Source: Pseudomonadota bacterium | Lineage (GTDB): Bacteria; Pseudomonadota; Alphaproteobacteria; Rhizobiales; Methylopilaceae | DNA length: 64,000 bases | Assembly (NCBI GenBank): GCA_023388965.1 | Contig: JAEWFF010000043.1 | Coordinates: forward strand, 37,501 to 101,500 | Direction of reading: 5' to 3' | Part shown: one piece after another, positions 6,483 to 15,071 of the stretch | Numbering within the stretch: the stretch's first letter is position 1 | Layout: each line of letters opens with the position of its first letter | Made by a program: the position numbers and the translations under genes | The notes under the pieces: generated by a model | The model's input: only the letters and a program-made list of their open reading frames with translations | What the model was told of the DNA's origin: nothing | Database searches by the model: none

Positions 6483-9011
6483 ATGAACCGTCTGTTCGGC
6501 TCGTCCAATCCCGCAATGCTCGCCGCCATCCTCGCCATTACGGTTGGAGGCATCGCCTTCGCCCTGACCGGCGGCAGCTATTTCACCTTCGTCGTCGCGC
6601 TTGTCGCGCTGACCACGGTCGTCGGCGTCGGCCTGAATATCCTGGTTGGCTTGACCGGCCAGATCTCGCTCGGCCATGTCGGCTTCTACGCCATCGGTGC
6701 GTACACGGTCGGCATTCTCAATCTGAACAGCGTGGATTTCTGGCTGGCATTTCTCGCCGCAGGCCTGTTCTCCGGCATTGTCGGTGCGCTGCTCGCTTTG
6801 CCGGCCATGCGTGTCTCGGGTCCATATCTCGCGATGGTGACGATCGCGTTCGGATTCATCGTCGAGCACAGCATCATCGAAATGCAGGGTCTGACGGGCG
6901 GCCAGAACGGCCTGATGGGGTTTGCCGGCCCGAGCCTGGGCGGCTTCATGTTCGGCGAACGTGAAATGGCCATACTCGCCATCGTTCTCGCCGGGCTTTC
7001 GCTGGTGTTCTTCGACCGGCTGGCGCGCAGCGGCTGGGGCCGTGCCATGATCGCCGTGCGCGATGCGGAAATCGCCGCGCGTTCGGTGGCGCTGCCGCCG
7101 CTTGCGATCAAGGTCGCGGCGTTCGCGATTTCGGCGGCGCTCACCGGGCTTGCGGGTGCGATCTATGCGCCGCTGATGATGTATATCGCTCCAAGCTCGT
7201 TCATGTTCTCGCAGTCGATCATCTTCCTTTTCGCCGTGATCGTCGGTGGAATTGGCTGGACGCTCGGCCCGGTCTTCGGCGCCGTAGTGACGGTTCTTCT
7301 GCCCGAGCTTCTGTCCGGACTTGCCGAATATCGCCTGCTGTTTTTCGGCGCGATGCTGCTTGCCGTGCTCTGGCTCGCGCCGACCGGCATTGTCGGCGGT
7401 CTGTCGCGCTTCCTGCCGAAGCGGGTCGCGGGCGGCTCGCAGCAATTGCCCGATGTCGCGATCTCGGAATTCCTGCGCCGCGACAAAGACGGCGATGCGC
7501 TCGAAGTGTCGGGCATCGGCATTACGTTTGGCGGCATTCGCGCCGCGCGCGATGTCAGCCTGACGGCGCTTCCGGGCCGCGTCACCAGCATTATCGGCCC
7601 CAATGGCGCCGGCAAGACAACCGTTCTCAACATGATCGGCGGCTTCTACCGCCCCAGCGCGGGCTCGATCAGGCTCGGCGGGTCCGAGCTTGCGGGGCAG
7701 ACGGCGACGATTGCCGCGCGCGCAGGCATTTCGCGTACCTACCAGACCACGAAGCTGTTTCCCTCGCTGAGCGTGATGGACAACGTCCTGATCGGTCTGC
7801 GCCGGGGCCGCCTCGGCAATCCGCTCGCGGCGCTGGCGCAGCCGCAGGACATGGCGGTCGCGGAGGCGCTGCTCAAGCTCGTCGGTTATGAGGGCTCGCG
7901 CGATTGCCCGGCGGCCGATCTGCCCCACGTCGATCGTCGCCTGGTCGAGATCGCGCGTTCGCTCGCGCTGCGTCCGGCGGTGCTGCTGCTCGATGAACCG
8001 GCGGCGGGGCTCGTTCAGGGCGAGAAGATCACGCTCGCCAGACTGCTGCGCGAGATCGCCGATCTCGGTATAGCCGTAGTCCTCGTCGAGCACGACATGG
8101 CGCTTGTCATGGGCATTTCCGACGAGATCCTCGTGCTCGATGCCGGCAAGCCGATTTCGTCCGGCGAGCCGTCGAAGGTGCGTAATGACCCGGCGGTCGT
8201 CGCGGCCTATCTCGGCTCCGGTGAGCTGAAGGCGAAGCCGCGCGAGCAGGACTGGAGCGGCGCCGGCGAAAAGGTTCTCGATGTGGGGAGCCTCTCGGCG
8301 GGCTACGGTTCGGTCGGTGTTCTGAAGGCCGTCAATATCGATGTCGGTGCGGGCGAAATGGTCGCGTTGCTCGGCGCCAACGGCGCCGGCAAATCGACCA
8401 CGATGAAGGCGCTGAGCGGGCTTCTGCGCCCGGTCGACGGCAAGATCGTGTTCGGCGGCGGCAGCATCGAGCGGCTGGCGGCGCACGAGATCGCACGCCT
8501 TGGTTTGGCTCTCGTCCCGGAAGGCCGACAGGTCTTCCCTGAACTCAGCGTGTTCGACAATATGCGCATCGGCGCGTTCCGGCGCGGCAAGGGCGATTAT
8601 TCGGCAGAGATCGAGGCGCTGCTCAATCGCTTTCCGCGCCTGCGCGAGCGCCTGCATGTACGTGCCGGACTCCTGTCCGGCGGCGAGCAGCAGATGCTGG
8701 CGGTCGCGCGCGGCCTGATGGCCAAGCCCCGCATTCTTCTGCTCGACGAGCCCTCGCTCGGCCTTGCGCCGCAGATGATCGAGGAATTGTTCTCCGCGCT
8801 GGCCGATCTCCGCGATGAAGGCATCACGATCCTTCTTGTCGACCAGATGGCGGCGCTGACGCTTGCGGTGGCCGACCGTGGCTATGTGCTCGAACAGGGG
8901 CAGGTCGTGCGTGCCGATACCGCCGAGGCTTTGCGCGGCGACAAGGCGCTGGAGGCGGCCTATCTCGGAAATGATCGCGTGAGTTCGGAACCGCGGAGGG
9001 TGCCGGCATGA
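6483..9011 (+). CDS. ABC transporter LivM-LivG-LivF triple fusion (permease plus two ATPases)
   Basis: This 842-residue protein starts at ATG 6483 after GAGGAG. Residues 1-310 are a LivM permease (LNILVGLTGQISLGHVGFYA near 51-70). Residues about 338-588 are a LivG-type ATPase: Walker A GPNGAGKTT near 372, Walker B LLLDEPAAGL near 501, H-loop VEHDM. Residues about 596-832 are a LivF-type ATPase: Walker A GANGAGKSTT near 631, signature LSGGEQQ near 731, Walker B LLLDEPSLGL. The LivG half lacks a canonical signature, having ADLPHVDRRLVEIA in its place. The LivF H-loop position reads VDQM. Both changes would fall in the same composite ATP site, suggesting one weak and one active site. These proteins are usually separate; LivM-LivG fusions are known. 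Confidence 0.92.
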   Translation: MNRLFGSSNPAMLAAILAITVGGIAFALTGGSYFTFVVALVALTTVVGVGLNILVGLTGQISLGHVGFYAIGAYTVGILNLNSVDFWLAFLAAGLFSGIVGALLALPAMRVSGPYLAMVTIAFGFIVEHSIIEMQGLTGGQNGLMGFAGPSLGGFMFGEREMAILAIVLAGLSLVFFDRLARSGWGRAMIAVRDAEIAARSVALPPLAIKVAAFAISAALTGLAGAIYAPLMMYIAPSSFMFSQSIIFLFAVIVGGIGWTLGPVFGAVVTVLLPELLSGLAEYRLLFFGAMLLAVLWLAPTGIVGGLSRFLPKRVAGGSQQLPDVAISEFLRRDKDGDALEVSGIGITFGGIRAARDVSLTALPGRVTSIIGPNGAGKTTVLNMIGGFYRPSAGSIRLGGSELAGQTATIAARAGISRTYQTTKLFPSLSVMDNVLIGLRRGRLGNPLAALAQPQDMAVAEALLKLVGYEGSRDCPAADLPHVDRRLVEIARSLALRPAVLLLDEPAAGLVQGEKITLARLLREIADLGIAVVLVEHDMALVMGISDEILVLDAGKPISSGEPSKVRNDPAVVAAYLGSGELKAKPREQDWSGAGEKVLDVGSLSAGYGSVGVLKAVNIDVGAGEMVALLGANGAGKSTTMKALSGLLRPVDGKIVFGGGSIERLAAHEIARLGLALVPEGRQVFPELSVFDNMRIGAFRRGKGDYSAEIEALLNRFPRLRERLHVRAGLLSGGEQQMLAVARGLMAKPRILLLDEPSLGLAPQMIEELFSALADLRDEGITILLVDQMAALTLAVADRGYVLEQGQVVRADTAEALRGDKALEAAYLGNDRVSSEPRRVPA

Positions 9012-10264
9012 GCAGGCCAATGCTCGATCTTGTCCTCAAGCGCGGCTGCGTTCACGGATGCGGACATGACCATACGATGGATATCGGCATCCGTGCGGAC
9101 AGGGTCGTTGAGATCGCGCCCTCGATTTCGAGCGATGCGCGCGAGATCGATCTCGGCGGCCGTCTGGTCTTCGGCGGCTTCATCGAGACGCATATCCATC
9201 TCGACAAGGCCTGCATTCTCGGCCGCTGCGGGCATTCGGAATCGCTAGCGCACGCCATCGCGAAGGTCTCGGCGCTGAAGAGCGAGTTCACCGACGAGGA
9301 TGTTTACGCACGCGGGCGGAACGTCCTTGAAAAGGCGTTGATTCAGGGAACCACGCGCATGCGCACGCATGTCGAGGTCGATCCGCGCATCGGCCTCCGG
9401 GCATTCGAGGCGATCTCGCGCCTGAAGAAAGATTATGCCTGGGCGATCGATCTCGAAATCTGCGTGTTCCCGCAGGAAGGGCTTCTCAACGATCCGGGTA
9501 CGGACGAGCTTCTCGTCGAGGCGCTGGAGCGAGGCGCCGATGTGATCGGTGGATGTCCCTACACCGATACGGACCCGAACGGTCAGATCGCCCGGATTTT
9601 CGAGCTTGCCGGGCGATACGATGTCGATATCGACTTTCATCTCGATTTCGATCTCGATCCGACGAGCATGGATCTCTATGAAGTCTGCCGGCAGGCGGAG
9701 GCCCACAAGCGCGGCGGCCGTGTTGCCGTCGGTCATGCGTCGAAACTGTCGGCGGCCCCGCCGCCGCTTCTGGAAAAGATCGCGCGGATGATGCGCGACA
9801 GCGGCGTGGCACTGACCGTGCTTCCCGCAACCGATCTTTTCCTGATGGGCTATGGAGCGACGCATTCGGTGCCGCGCGGCGTCGCGCCCGCCCATCGTCT
9901 ACTCGGGCAGGGCGTGACCTGCAGCATCTCGACAAACAATGTTCTCAATCCGTTCACCCCGTTCGGCGACGGCTCGCTGCTGCGCATGGCCAATATGTAC
10001 GCCAATATTCTTCAGGTGGGCGATCCGGCCGGCATGGAAATGTGCTTCGACATGGTGACGTCGCAGTCGGCCAAACTGATGAATCTCGACGATTATGGCG
10101 TGCGCGTCGGCAACAGAGCCGATCTCGTCGTGGTTGATGCCGCAACGCCCATGGCCGCCGTGTCCGAGATCGCGCAGCCCGTGCTGGGGCTGAAAGCCGG
10201 CCGGGAAACCTTCACGCGGCCGCAGCCGCAAGTGTTCCGTCCTTTAGCCGCGGCCGCCGAATAG
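9008..10264 (+). CDS. amidohydrolase, cytosine-deaminase-like, with altered metal ligands
   Basis: This 418-residue protein overlaps the previous stop (ATGA). The N-terminal HxH metal motif is present (THIHLDKA, His62 and His64), as are the later histidines in DFHLDFD and VGHASKL. By alignment to E. coli CodA from memory, the HCDE glutamate becomes Phe (HLDF) and the GHDD metal-binding Asp becomes Asn (STNNVLNPFTPFGDG). Loss of that Asp is unusual for an amidohydrolase and suggests altered metal use or a different reaction. Position right after the importer implies action on the imported compound. Substrate unknown. Confidence 0.8.
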   Translation: MSRPMLDLVLKRGCVHGCGHDHTMDIGIRADRVVEIAPSISSDAREIDLGGRLVFGGFIETHIHLDKACILGRCGHSESLAHAIAKVSALKSEFTDEDVYARGRNVLEKALIQGTTRMRTHVEVDPRIGLRAFEAISRLKKDYAWAIDLEICVFPQEGLLNDPGTDELLVEALERGADVIGGCPYTDTDPNGQIARIFELAGRYDVDIDFHLDFDLDPTSMDLYEVCRQAEAHKRGGRVAVGHASKLSAAPPPLLEKIARMMRDSGVALTVLPATDLFLMGYGATHSVPRGVAPAHRLLGQGVTCSISTNNVLNPFTPFGDGSLLRMANMYANILQVGDPAGMEMCFDMVTSQSAKLMNLDDYGVRVGNRADLVVVDAATPMAAVSEIAQPVLGLKAGRETFTRPQPQVFRPLAAAAE

Positions 10265-10295
10265 CGACGACGGCGCGACGATCTGGAGGAAGGCG

Positions 10296-11882
10296 ATGGT
10301 GACGAATCTCATGGCTGTAAAACCTCCGGAGACGCTTCGTCTCGAACTTAGCGGAATACGCAAGGCCTATCCGTCGGTCGTGGCCAATGACGGCATCGAG
10401 CTGGCGGTGAAGCCCGGCGAAATTCACGCCATCCTTGGCGAGAACGGCGCCGGCAAAAGCACGCTGATGAAGATCATCTATGGCGTGGTGCAGCCGGATG
10501 CCGGCACGATCCGCTGGAACGGCGATGACGTATCCATACGAGGACCGGCCCAGGCGCGGCGGCTCGGCATCGGAATGGTCTTTCAGCATTTCTCGCTCTT
10601 TGAAACGCTGACGGCCGTCGAAAACATAGCGCTCGGTCTCGGCGGAAATCCCGACCTGCACGATCTGTCGCGCCGGATCGAGGATGTATCGGAGCGCTAC
10701 GGCCTTCCGGTCGATCCCCGGCGCATCGTGCATTCGATGTCGGTCGGCGAGCGGCAGCGTGTCGAGATCATGCGTTGCCTGCTGCAGAACCCACGCCTGC
10801 TCATCATGGACGAACCGACTTCCGTATTGACGCCGAGTGCGGTCGAGAGTCTGTTCGGCACCCTGCGCCGTCTGGCGCAGGAAGCGTGCAGCATTCTCTA
10901 CATCAGCCACAAGCTGGAAGAGATAAAGGCGCTCTGCGACAGCGCGACGGTGCTGCGCGGCGGGCGCGTGGTCGGCAGTTGCGTTCCGTCGCAGGAAACG
11001 CATGCGAGCCTCGCCCGCATGATGATCGGCAAGGATCTGCCCGTCTGCCAGCAGAGCGCAATAGAGGCGGGCGAGGTGCGCCTTCGCATCAAGGATCTCT
11101 CGCTCGCCGCAGACGATCCGTTCGGCACGACTTTGAAAAAGATCGGCCTCGATGTGCGGACGGGTGAGATCGTCGGCATTGCCGGAATTTCCGGCAATGG
11201 GCAGCAGGAACTGCTGAAGGCCATTTCGGGCGAAAGGCCGCTCGAAAGCGGCGCAGCAATCGCCATCTGCGGCCGTGATGTCGGCACGTCGGGGCCGGCG
11301 GAGCGACGCGAGGCCGGGCTGTGCTTCGTGCCGGAAGAGCGGCTCGGTCGTGGCGCCGTGCCGGACCTTTCGCTTCAGGACAACGCGCTGCTCACGGCCC
11401 ATCGTGAGAACATGGTGAGCCATGGCATGGTCCGCGCGGCAGAGGTACGCACGTTCACGCAGACCTGCATCGCGAATTTCAAGGTCAAATGCGGTGGCCC
11501 CGATGCCGAGGCCCGCAGCCTCTCCGGCGGCAATCTGCAGAAATTCATCGTCGGCCGCGAAATCATGCAGAAGCCGAAAGTGATCGTGCTGGCGCAGCCC
11601 ACTTGGGGCGTCGATATCGGCTCAGCCATGTTCATCCGGCAGGAACTGATCGATCTGCGCAGCCGCGGCACGGCCGTTCTCGTCATATCGGAAGAACTCG
11701 ATGAGCTGTTCCAGATCTGCGACCGCATCGCGGTGATTGCGGAAGGGCGGCTCTCTCCGTGCAAGGCGATCGCCGAAACCAATGTCCGTGAAATCGGTCT
11801 GTGGATGACCGGTCTCTGGCCAGGATCGGAACGCGCCCCGCTGTCTGGACAGGAGGATGTCCGTCATGCGCATCAAGCTTGA
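10296..11882 (+). CDS. ABC transporter ATP-binding protein, BmpA/nucleoside type (two ATPase domains)
   Basis: A 528-residue duplicated ATPase, preceded by GGAGGA. The first domain has Walker A GENGAGKST (about residue 50), signature MSVGERQRVEIM and Walker B LLIMDEPTSVLT. The second has the degenerate loop GISGNGQQE, signature LSGGNLQKFIVGREI and VIVLAQPTWGVD in place of the usual DEP. This asymmetry is normal for RbsA/YufO-type ATPases. Two permease genes and a BmpA-type binding protein follow, so it belongs to a nucleoside/nucleobase-family importer (compare YufNOPQ). Together with the deaminase-like hydrolases a pyrimidine or purine derivative is a plausible cargo. Confidence 0.9.
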   Translation: MVTNLMAVKPPETLRLELSGIRKAYPSVVANDGIELAVKPGEIHAILGENGAGKSTLMKIIYGVVQPDAGTIRWNGDDVSIRGPAQARRLGIGMVFQHFSLFETLTAVENIALGLGGNPDLHDLSRRIEDVSERYGLPVDPRRIVHSMSVGERQRVEIMRCLLQNPRLLIMDEPTSVLTPSAVESLFGTLRRLAQEACSILYISHKLEEIKALCDSATVLRGGRVVGSCVPSQETHASLARMMIGKDLPVCQQSAIEAGEVRLRIKDLSLAADDPFGTTLKKIGLDVRTGEIVGIAGISGNGQQELLKAISGERPLESGAAIAICGRDVGTSGPAERREAGLCFVPEERLGRGAVPDLSLQDNALLTAHRENMVSHGMVRAAEVRTFTQTCIANFKVKCGGPDAEARSLSGGNLQKFIVGREIMQKPKVIVLAQPTWGVDIGSAMFIRQELIDLRSRGTAVLVISEELDELFQICDRIAVIAEGRLSPCKAIAETNVREIGLWMTGLWPGSERAPLSGQEDVRHAHQA

Positions 11883-12954
11883 AGCCCGGCCCAATCCGTC
11901 CCGCATCATGCGGTTTGCATCGCCGCTCATCGCGCTGGCACTGACGGCTCTCGTCGGCGCCGCGCTTTTCATCGGTCTCGGCAAGGATCCGGTCGCGGCC
12001 TTCTACACGTTCACGATCTCTCCGATCAGCGATATGTACGGCATCGGCGAATGGCTGCTGAAGGCTTCGCCGCTGATCCTGATCGCGCTCGGGCTCGCGG
12101 TCGGGTTCCGGAGCAATATCTGGAATATCGGCGCCGAAGGCCAGTTGACCGTCGGGGCCATCTTCGCCGGCGGTCTGGCCCTTTATTTTTCCGGCAGCGA
12201 AAGCTCGCTCCTGCTGCCGGCGATGGTCATTGCCGGTGCCATCGGCGGCATGTTGTGGGCCTCCATCGTCGCGGCGCTGCGCAGCCGTTTCAACACCAAC
12301 GAGATTCTTGTCAGCCTGATGCTGACCTATGTGGCGCAGCTCTGGCTGAGCTATCTCGTCTATGGGCCGTGGCGCGATCCGGCGGGATATAATTTCCCGC
12401 AATCGGAGCCCCTGGGTCAGGCTGCACTGTTTCCCATTCTCCTCGACGGGACGAGGTTGAACTACAGTATCGTTATTACAGCTATCGCGGTCGTCATCGT
12501 CTGGGTTCTCTTCAGTCGCAGCTTTCTCGGCTTTCGTCTGCGAGTCACCGGGCAGGCGCCGGCCGCGGCGGCCTATGCCGGCTTCAACGCCAAAACCGCC
12601 ATCTGGGTCGGCATGCTGGCCGGCGGCTTTGCCGGCGGAATTGCAGGGGTTGGAGAAGTGGCCGGTCCGCTCGGCCAGCTTTTCCCGACGGCATCGCCCG
12701 GCTACGGTTTCGCGGCGATCATCGTCGCGTTCCTCGGGCGCCTTAATCCCATCGGCATCGTGCTTGCCGGCCTTTTGATGTCGCTGCTTTATCTCAGCGG
12801 GGAGGCCGCGCAGCTCGAACTCAACCTGCCGTCTTCGATCACCGGACTGTTTCAGGGCACGCTTCTGCTGCTCCTGCTCGGCGCCGAAATTCTCGTCAAT
12901 TACCGGATACGGATTATCCCCGCGAGGCCGGCCAGCCAGGGAGCGGTGTCGTGA
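11866..12954 (+). CDS. ABC transporter permease, BmpA/nucleoside type (YufP-like)
   Basis: An inner-membrane permease of about 362 residues with roughly nine to ten hydrophobic segments. The conserved GLAVGFRSNIWNIGAEGQLTVGA segment is typical of the BPD_transp_2 permeases paired with BmpA receptors. AGGAGG at 11851-11856 gives proper spacing to ATG 11866; the in-frame ATG at 11857 directly abuts it and is less likely. The gene start overlaps the ATPase gene and its stop overlaps the next permease start, so the genes are translationally coupled. Confidence 0.88.
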   Translation: MRIKLEARPNPSRIMRFASPLIALALTALVGAALFIGLGKDPVAAFYTFTISPISDMYGIGEWLLKASPLILIALGLAVGFRSNIWNIGAEGQLTVGAIFAGGLALYFSGSESSLLLPAMVIAGAIGGMLWASIVAALRSRFNTNEILVSLMLTYVAQLWLSYLVYGPWRDPAGYNFPQSEPLGQAALFPILLDGTRLNYSIVITAIAVVIVWVLFSRSFLGFRLRVTGQAPAAAAYAGFNAKTAIWVGMLAGGFAGGIAGVGEVAGPLGQLFPTASPGYGFAAIIVAFLGRLNPIGIVLAGLLMSLLYLSGEAAQLELNLPSSITGLFQGTLLLLLLGAEILVNYRIRIIPARPASQGAVS

Positions 12955-13874
12955 TGGATGCGCTCGTTCCGATTCTGACGGCGACCCTGATCGCCGGTAC
13001 GCCGCTTGTGTTTGCTGCGCTCGGCGAACTCGTGACCGAGAAGTCGGGTGTTCTCAATCTCGGCGTCGAAGGCATGATGCTCATCGGCGCGGTAACGGGA
13101 TTCGTAACGGCATTGTCGACCGGCAGCGTATGGCTTGGAATGGCGGTCGCTGCGCTGTGCGGCGCGCTATCGTCCGTTCCGTTCGCGTTCCTCGTCCTGA
13201 CATTGCGCGCAAATCAGGTCGCGTCGGGTCTTGCGCTGGCCATTCTCGGCACCGGCGTCAGCGCCTTTATCGGCAAGCCCTATGTCGGCATGGCCCTGGT
13301 CAAGACAGAAACCTCGTTCGCGCATTTTGCCCGACAGGTTCCGCTGATCGGCGATTTTCTCGCTGCTCTCCATCCTCTCGTCTATCTTTCGTGGATCATC
13401 TTCGCCGCGACCGGCTGGTTTCTATACAGAACGCGGTCCGGCCTCATCTTGCGGGCCATCGGTGAATCGCCGTCCTCGGCGCGGGCCAATGGCTACAATG
13501 TCGTCGGCGTCCGTTATCTCGCCACCATTTATGGCGGCGCGCTGGCGGGCATAGGCGGCGGATTTCTCACCATTGTCTATACGTCGCTCTGGATTGAGGG
13601 CGTAACGGCAGGGCGCGGCTGGATCGCGCTTGCGCTTGTCGTGTTCGCAACTTGGCGCCCCGGCCGTGTGCTGCTTGGCGCCTATCTGTTCGGCGGTGTC
13701 ACCACGGCGCAATTGTTCGGGCAGGGCGCCGGTATTCCCATCCCGCCGGAGCTCATGTCCGCACTGCCCTATCTCGCGACAATCGTCGTGCTTGTCATTA
13801 TTTCCCGCAATCCGACGCTGATCCGCCTCAATGCGCCGGCGTCGCTTGGTCAGACCTATCACGGAGAAACCTGA
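12951..13874 (+). CDS. ABC transporter permease, BmpA/nucleoside type (YufQ-like)
   Basis: A 307-residue second permease of the same importer. GELVTEKSGVLNLGVEGMMLIGA near residue 25 is the diagnostic segment of this subfamily, and about eight hydrophobic helices follow. GTG 12951 and the adjacent ATG 12954 are both possible starts; AGGGAG at 12938-12943 is nearer to ideal spacing for GTG. It overlaps the stop of the first permease. The pair is needed for a heterodimeric channel. Confidence 0.88.
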   Translation: MMDALVPILTATLIAGTPLVFAALGELVTEKSGVLNLGVEGMMLIGAVTGFVTALSTGSVWLGMAVAALCGALSSVPFAFLVLTLRANQVASGLALAILGTGVSAFIGKPYVGMALVKTETSFAHFARQVPLIGDFLAALHPLVYLSWIIFAATGWFLYRTRSGLILRAIGESPSSARANGYNVVGVRYLATIYGGALAGIGGGFLTIVYTSLWIEGVTAGRGWIALALVVFATWRPGRVLLGAYLFGGVTTAQLFGQGAGIPIPPELMSALPYLATIVVLVIISRNPTLIRLNAPASLGQTYHGET

Positions 13875-13907
13875 CGACTAGCCGTCAGATAATAAAGGGA
13901 GGTTTTC

Positions 13908-15008
13908 ATGCTCAAATTTTCGAGGCGGGAATTTCTCGCCGGTTCGGCTGCCGCGGGCGCGGCGGCAACGGTCGGAATGGGTCCGGTGTTCGCGCAGGAT
14001 TCGCCGCTCAAAGTGGGTGTCGTCCATCAGGGCGCGATCAGCGATGTCGGCTGGGAAGGCCACCATGTACGTGCTTGGAAGGCGCTCGAGGCCGCGCTCG
14101 GCGACAAGGTCGAGGTCAAGGCGCTGGACAACGTCCAGCAGGCGCAGGATGCCGAGCGCGTGTTCCGTCAACTCGCTTCGCAGGGCTGCGGCCTCATCTT
14201 CGGAACGACTTTCTCGCAATATGCGACGCTTCGCAAACTCTCGCCAACGATCAAAAACGCGCATTTCGAATGCTGCGCCGGCATCGACACGACGCCGAAT
14301 CTCGGCGTGTTCGAAGCGCGGTCCTATGAAGGAACCTATCTGACCGGAATCGCCGCCGGAAAGATGACGAAGTCCAACGTGCTCGGCTGGGTCGGCGCGT
14401 TCCCGGTTCCGCAGGTCATCTACAATCTCAACGGATTCATGCTCGGCGCCCGCAGCGTCAATCCGAACGTCGTGTGCAAAGTCGTCTGGGCGAATGCCTG
14501 GAGCGATCCGGCCAAGGAGAAGGATGCCGTCAACGCGCTGGTCGCCCAGGGAGCCGACGTCCTGTCGGGCAGCCCGAACACGTCCGTACAGGGCCTCGCC
14601 GCGGAAGAGAAGGGCGTGTGGTCGATCGGCAGCACCGGCGATTTCTCGGCCTATGTGAAGAACAAGCAGCTCACCTCCTTCGTGCTCGATTGGGCGCCGG
14701 CCTATATCGAGGCGGCGCAGGCCGTGCTCGACGGCAACTGGAAGCCGGAATCGCGCTGGCGCGGCCTCGGCGAGGGCGGTTTCGTCAAGATGACGACGCA
14801 TAGTCCGGAGCTTCCGGAAGATGTATTGGTGCAGATGCAGGATGCCGAAAAGAAGATCGTCGCCGGCACGCTGCATCCGTTCTCGGGTCCGATCAAGGAT
14901 CAGAGCGGAGCGCAGAAGGTTGCTGCCGGCGCGAGCCTTCCGGATGAACAGCTTCGCGGCATCGACTGGCTGGTCGAGGGCGTGCAGGGAACCCTGCCGC
15001 GCGGTTGA
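13908..15008 (+). CDS. BmpA-family ABC transporter substrate-binding protein with Tat signal
   Basis: A 366-residue exported protein. The N-terminus SRREFLAGSAAAGAAA is a clear twin-arginine signal, with cleavage near VFAQD. The mature start LKVGVVHQGAISDVGWEGHH is the BmpA/Med family hallmark; members bind purine nucleosides or related compounds. Folding before export through Tat is unusual for such receptors but seen in alphaproteobacteria. It is the last gene of the second importer and is followed by a good terminator. Confidence 0.9.
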   Translation: MLKFSRREFLAGSAAAGAAATVGMGPVFAQDSPLKVGVVHQGAISDVGWEGHHVRAWKALEAALGDKVEVKALDNVQQAQDAERVFRQLASQGCGLIFGTTFSQYATLRKLSPTIKNAHFECCAGIDTTPNLGVFEARSYEGTYLTGIAAGKMTKSNVLGWVGAFPVPQVIYNLNGFMLGARSVNPNVVCKVVWANAWSDPAKEKDAVNALVAQGADVLSGSPNTSVQGLAAEEKGVWSIGSTGDFSAYVKNKQLTSFVLDWAPAYIEAAQAVLDGNWKPESRWRGLGEGGFVKMTTHSPELPEDVLVQMQDAEKKIVAGTLHPFSGPIKDQSGAQKVAAGASLPDEQLRGIDWLVEGVQGTLPRG

Positions 15009-15021
15009 TTTAAGTGAAAAC

Positions 15022-15057
15022 GACGCCGCGCCCTCCGGGTGCGGCGTCTGCCTTTTT
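15022..15057 (+). terminator. rho-independent terminator after the BmpA-type gene
   Basis: GACGCCGC pairs with GCGGCGTC, with an additional CCC/GGG pairing inside the loop, followed after a few bases by five T. It separates the importer genes from the two downstream amidohydrolases, which may depend on read-through or on their own promoter. Confidence 0.75.
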
Positions 15058-15071
15058 GAACGGGATTATCG

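Noticed and set aside
6459..9020. Minus-strand open frame of about 850 codons opposite the LivM-LivG-LivF fusion
   Set aside because: Antisense shadow of a well-supported ABC transporter gene; its composition is Arg/Gln/Asp/Ala-rich with no domain.
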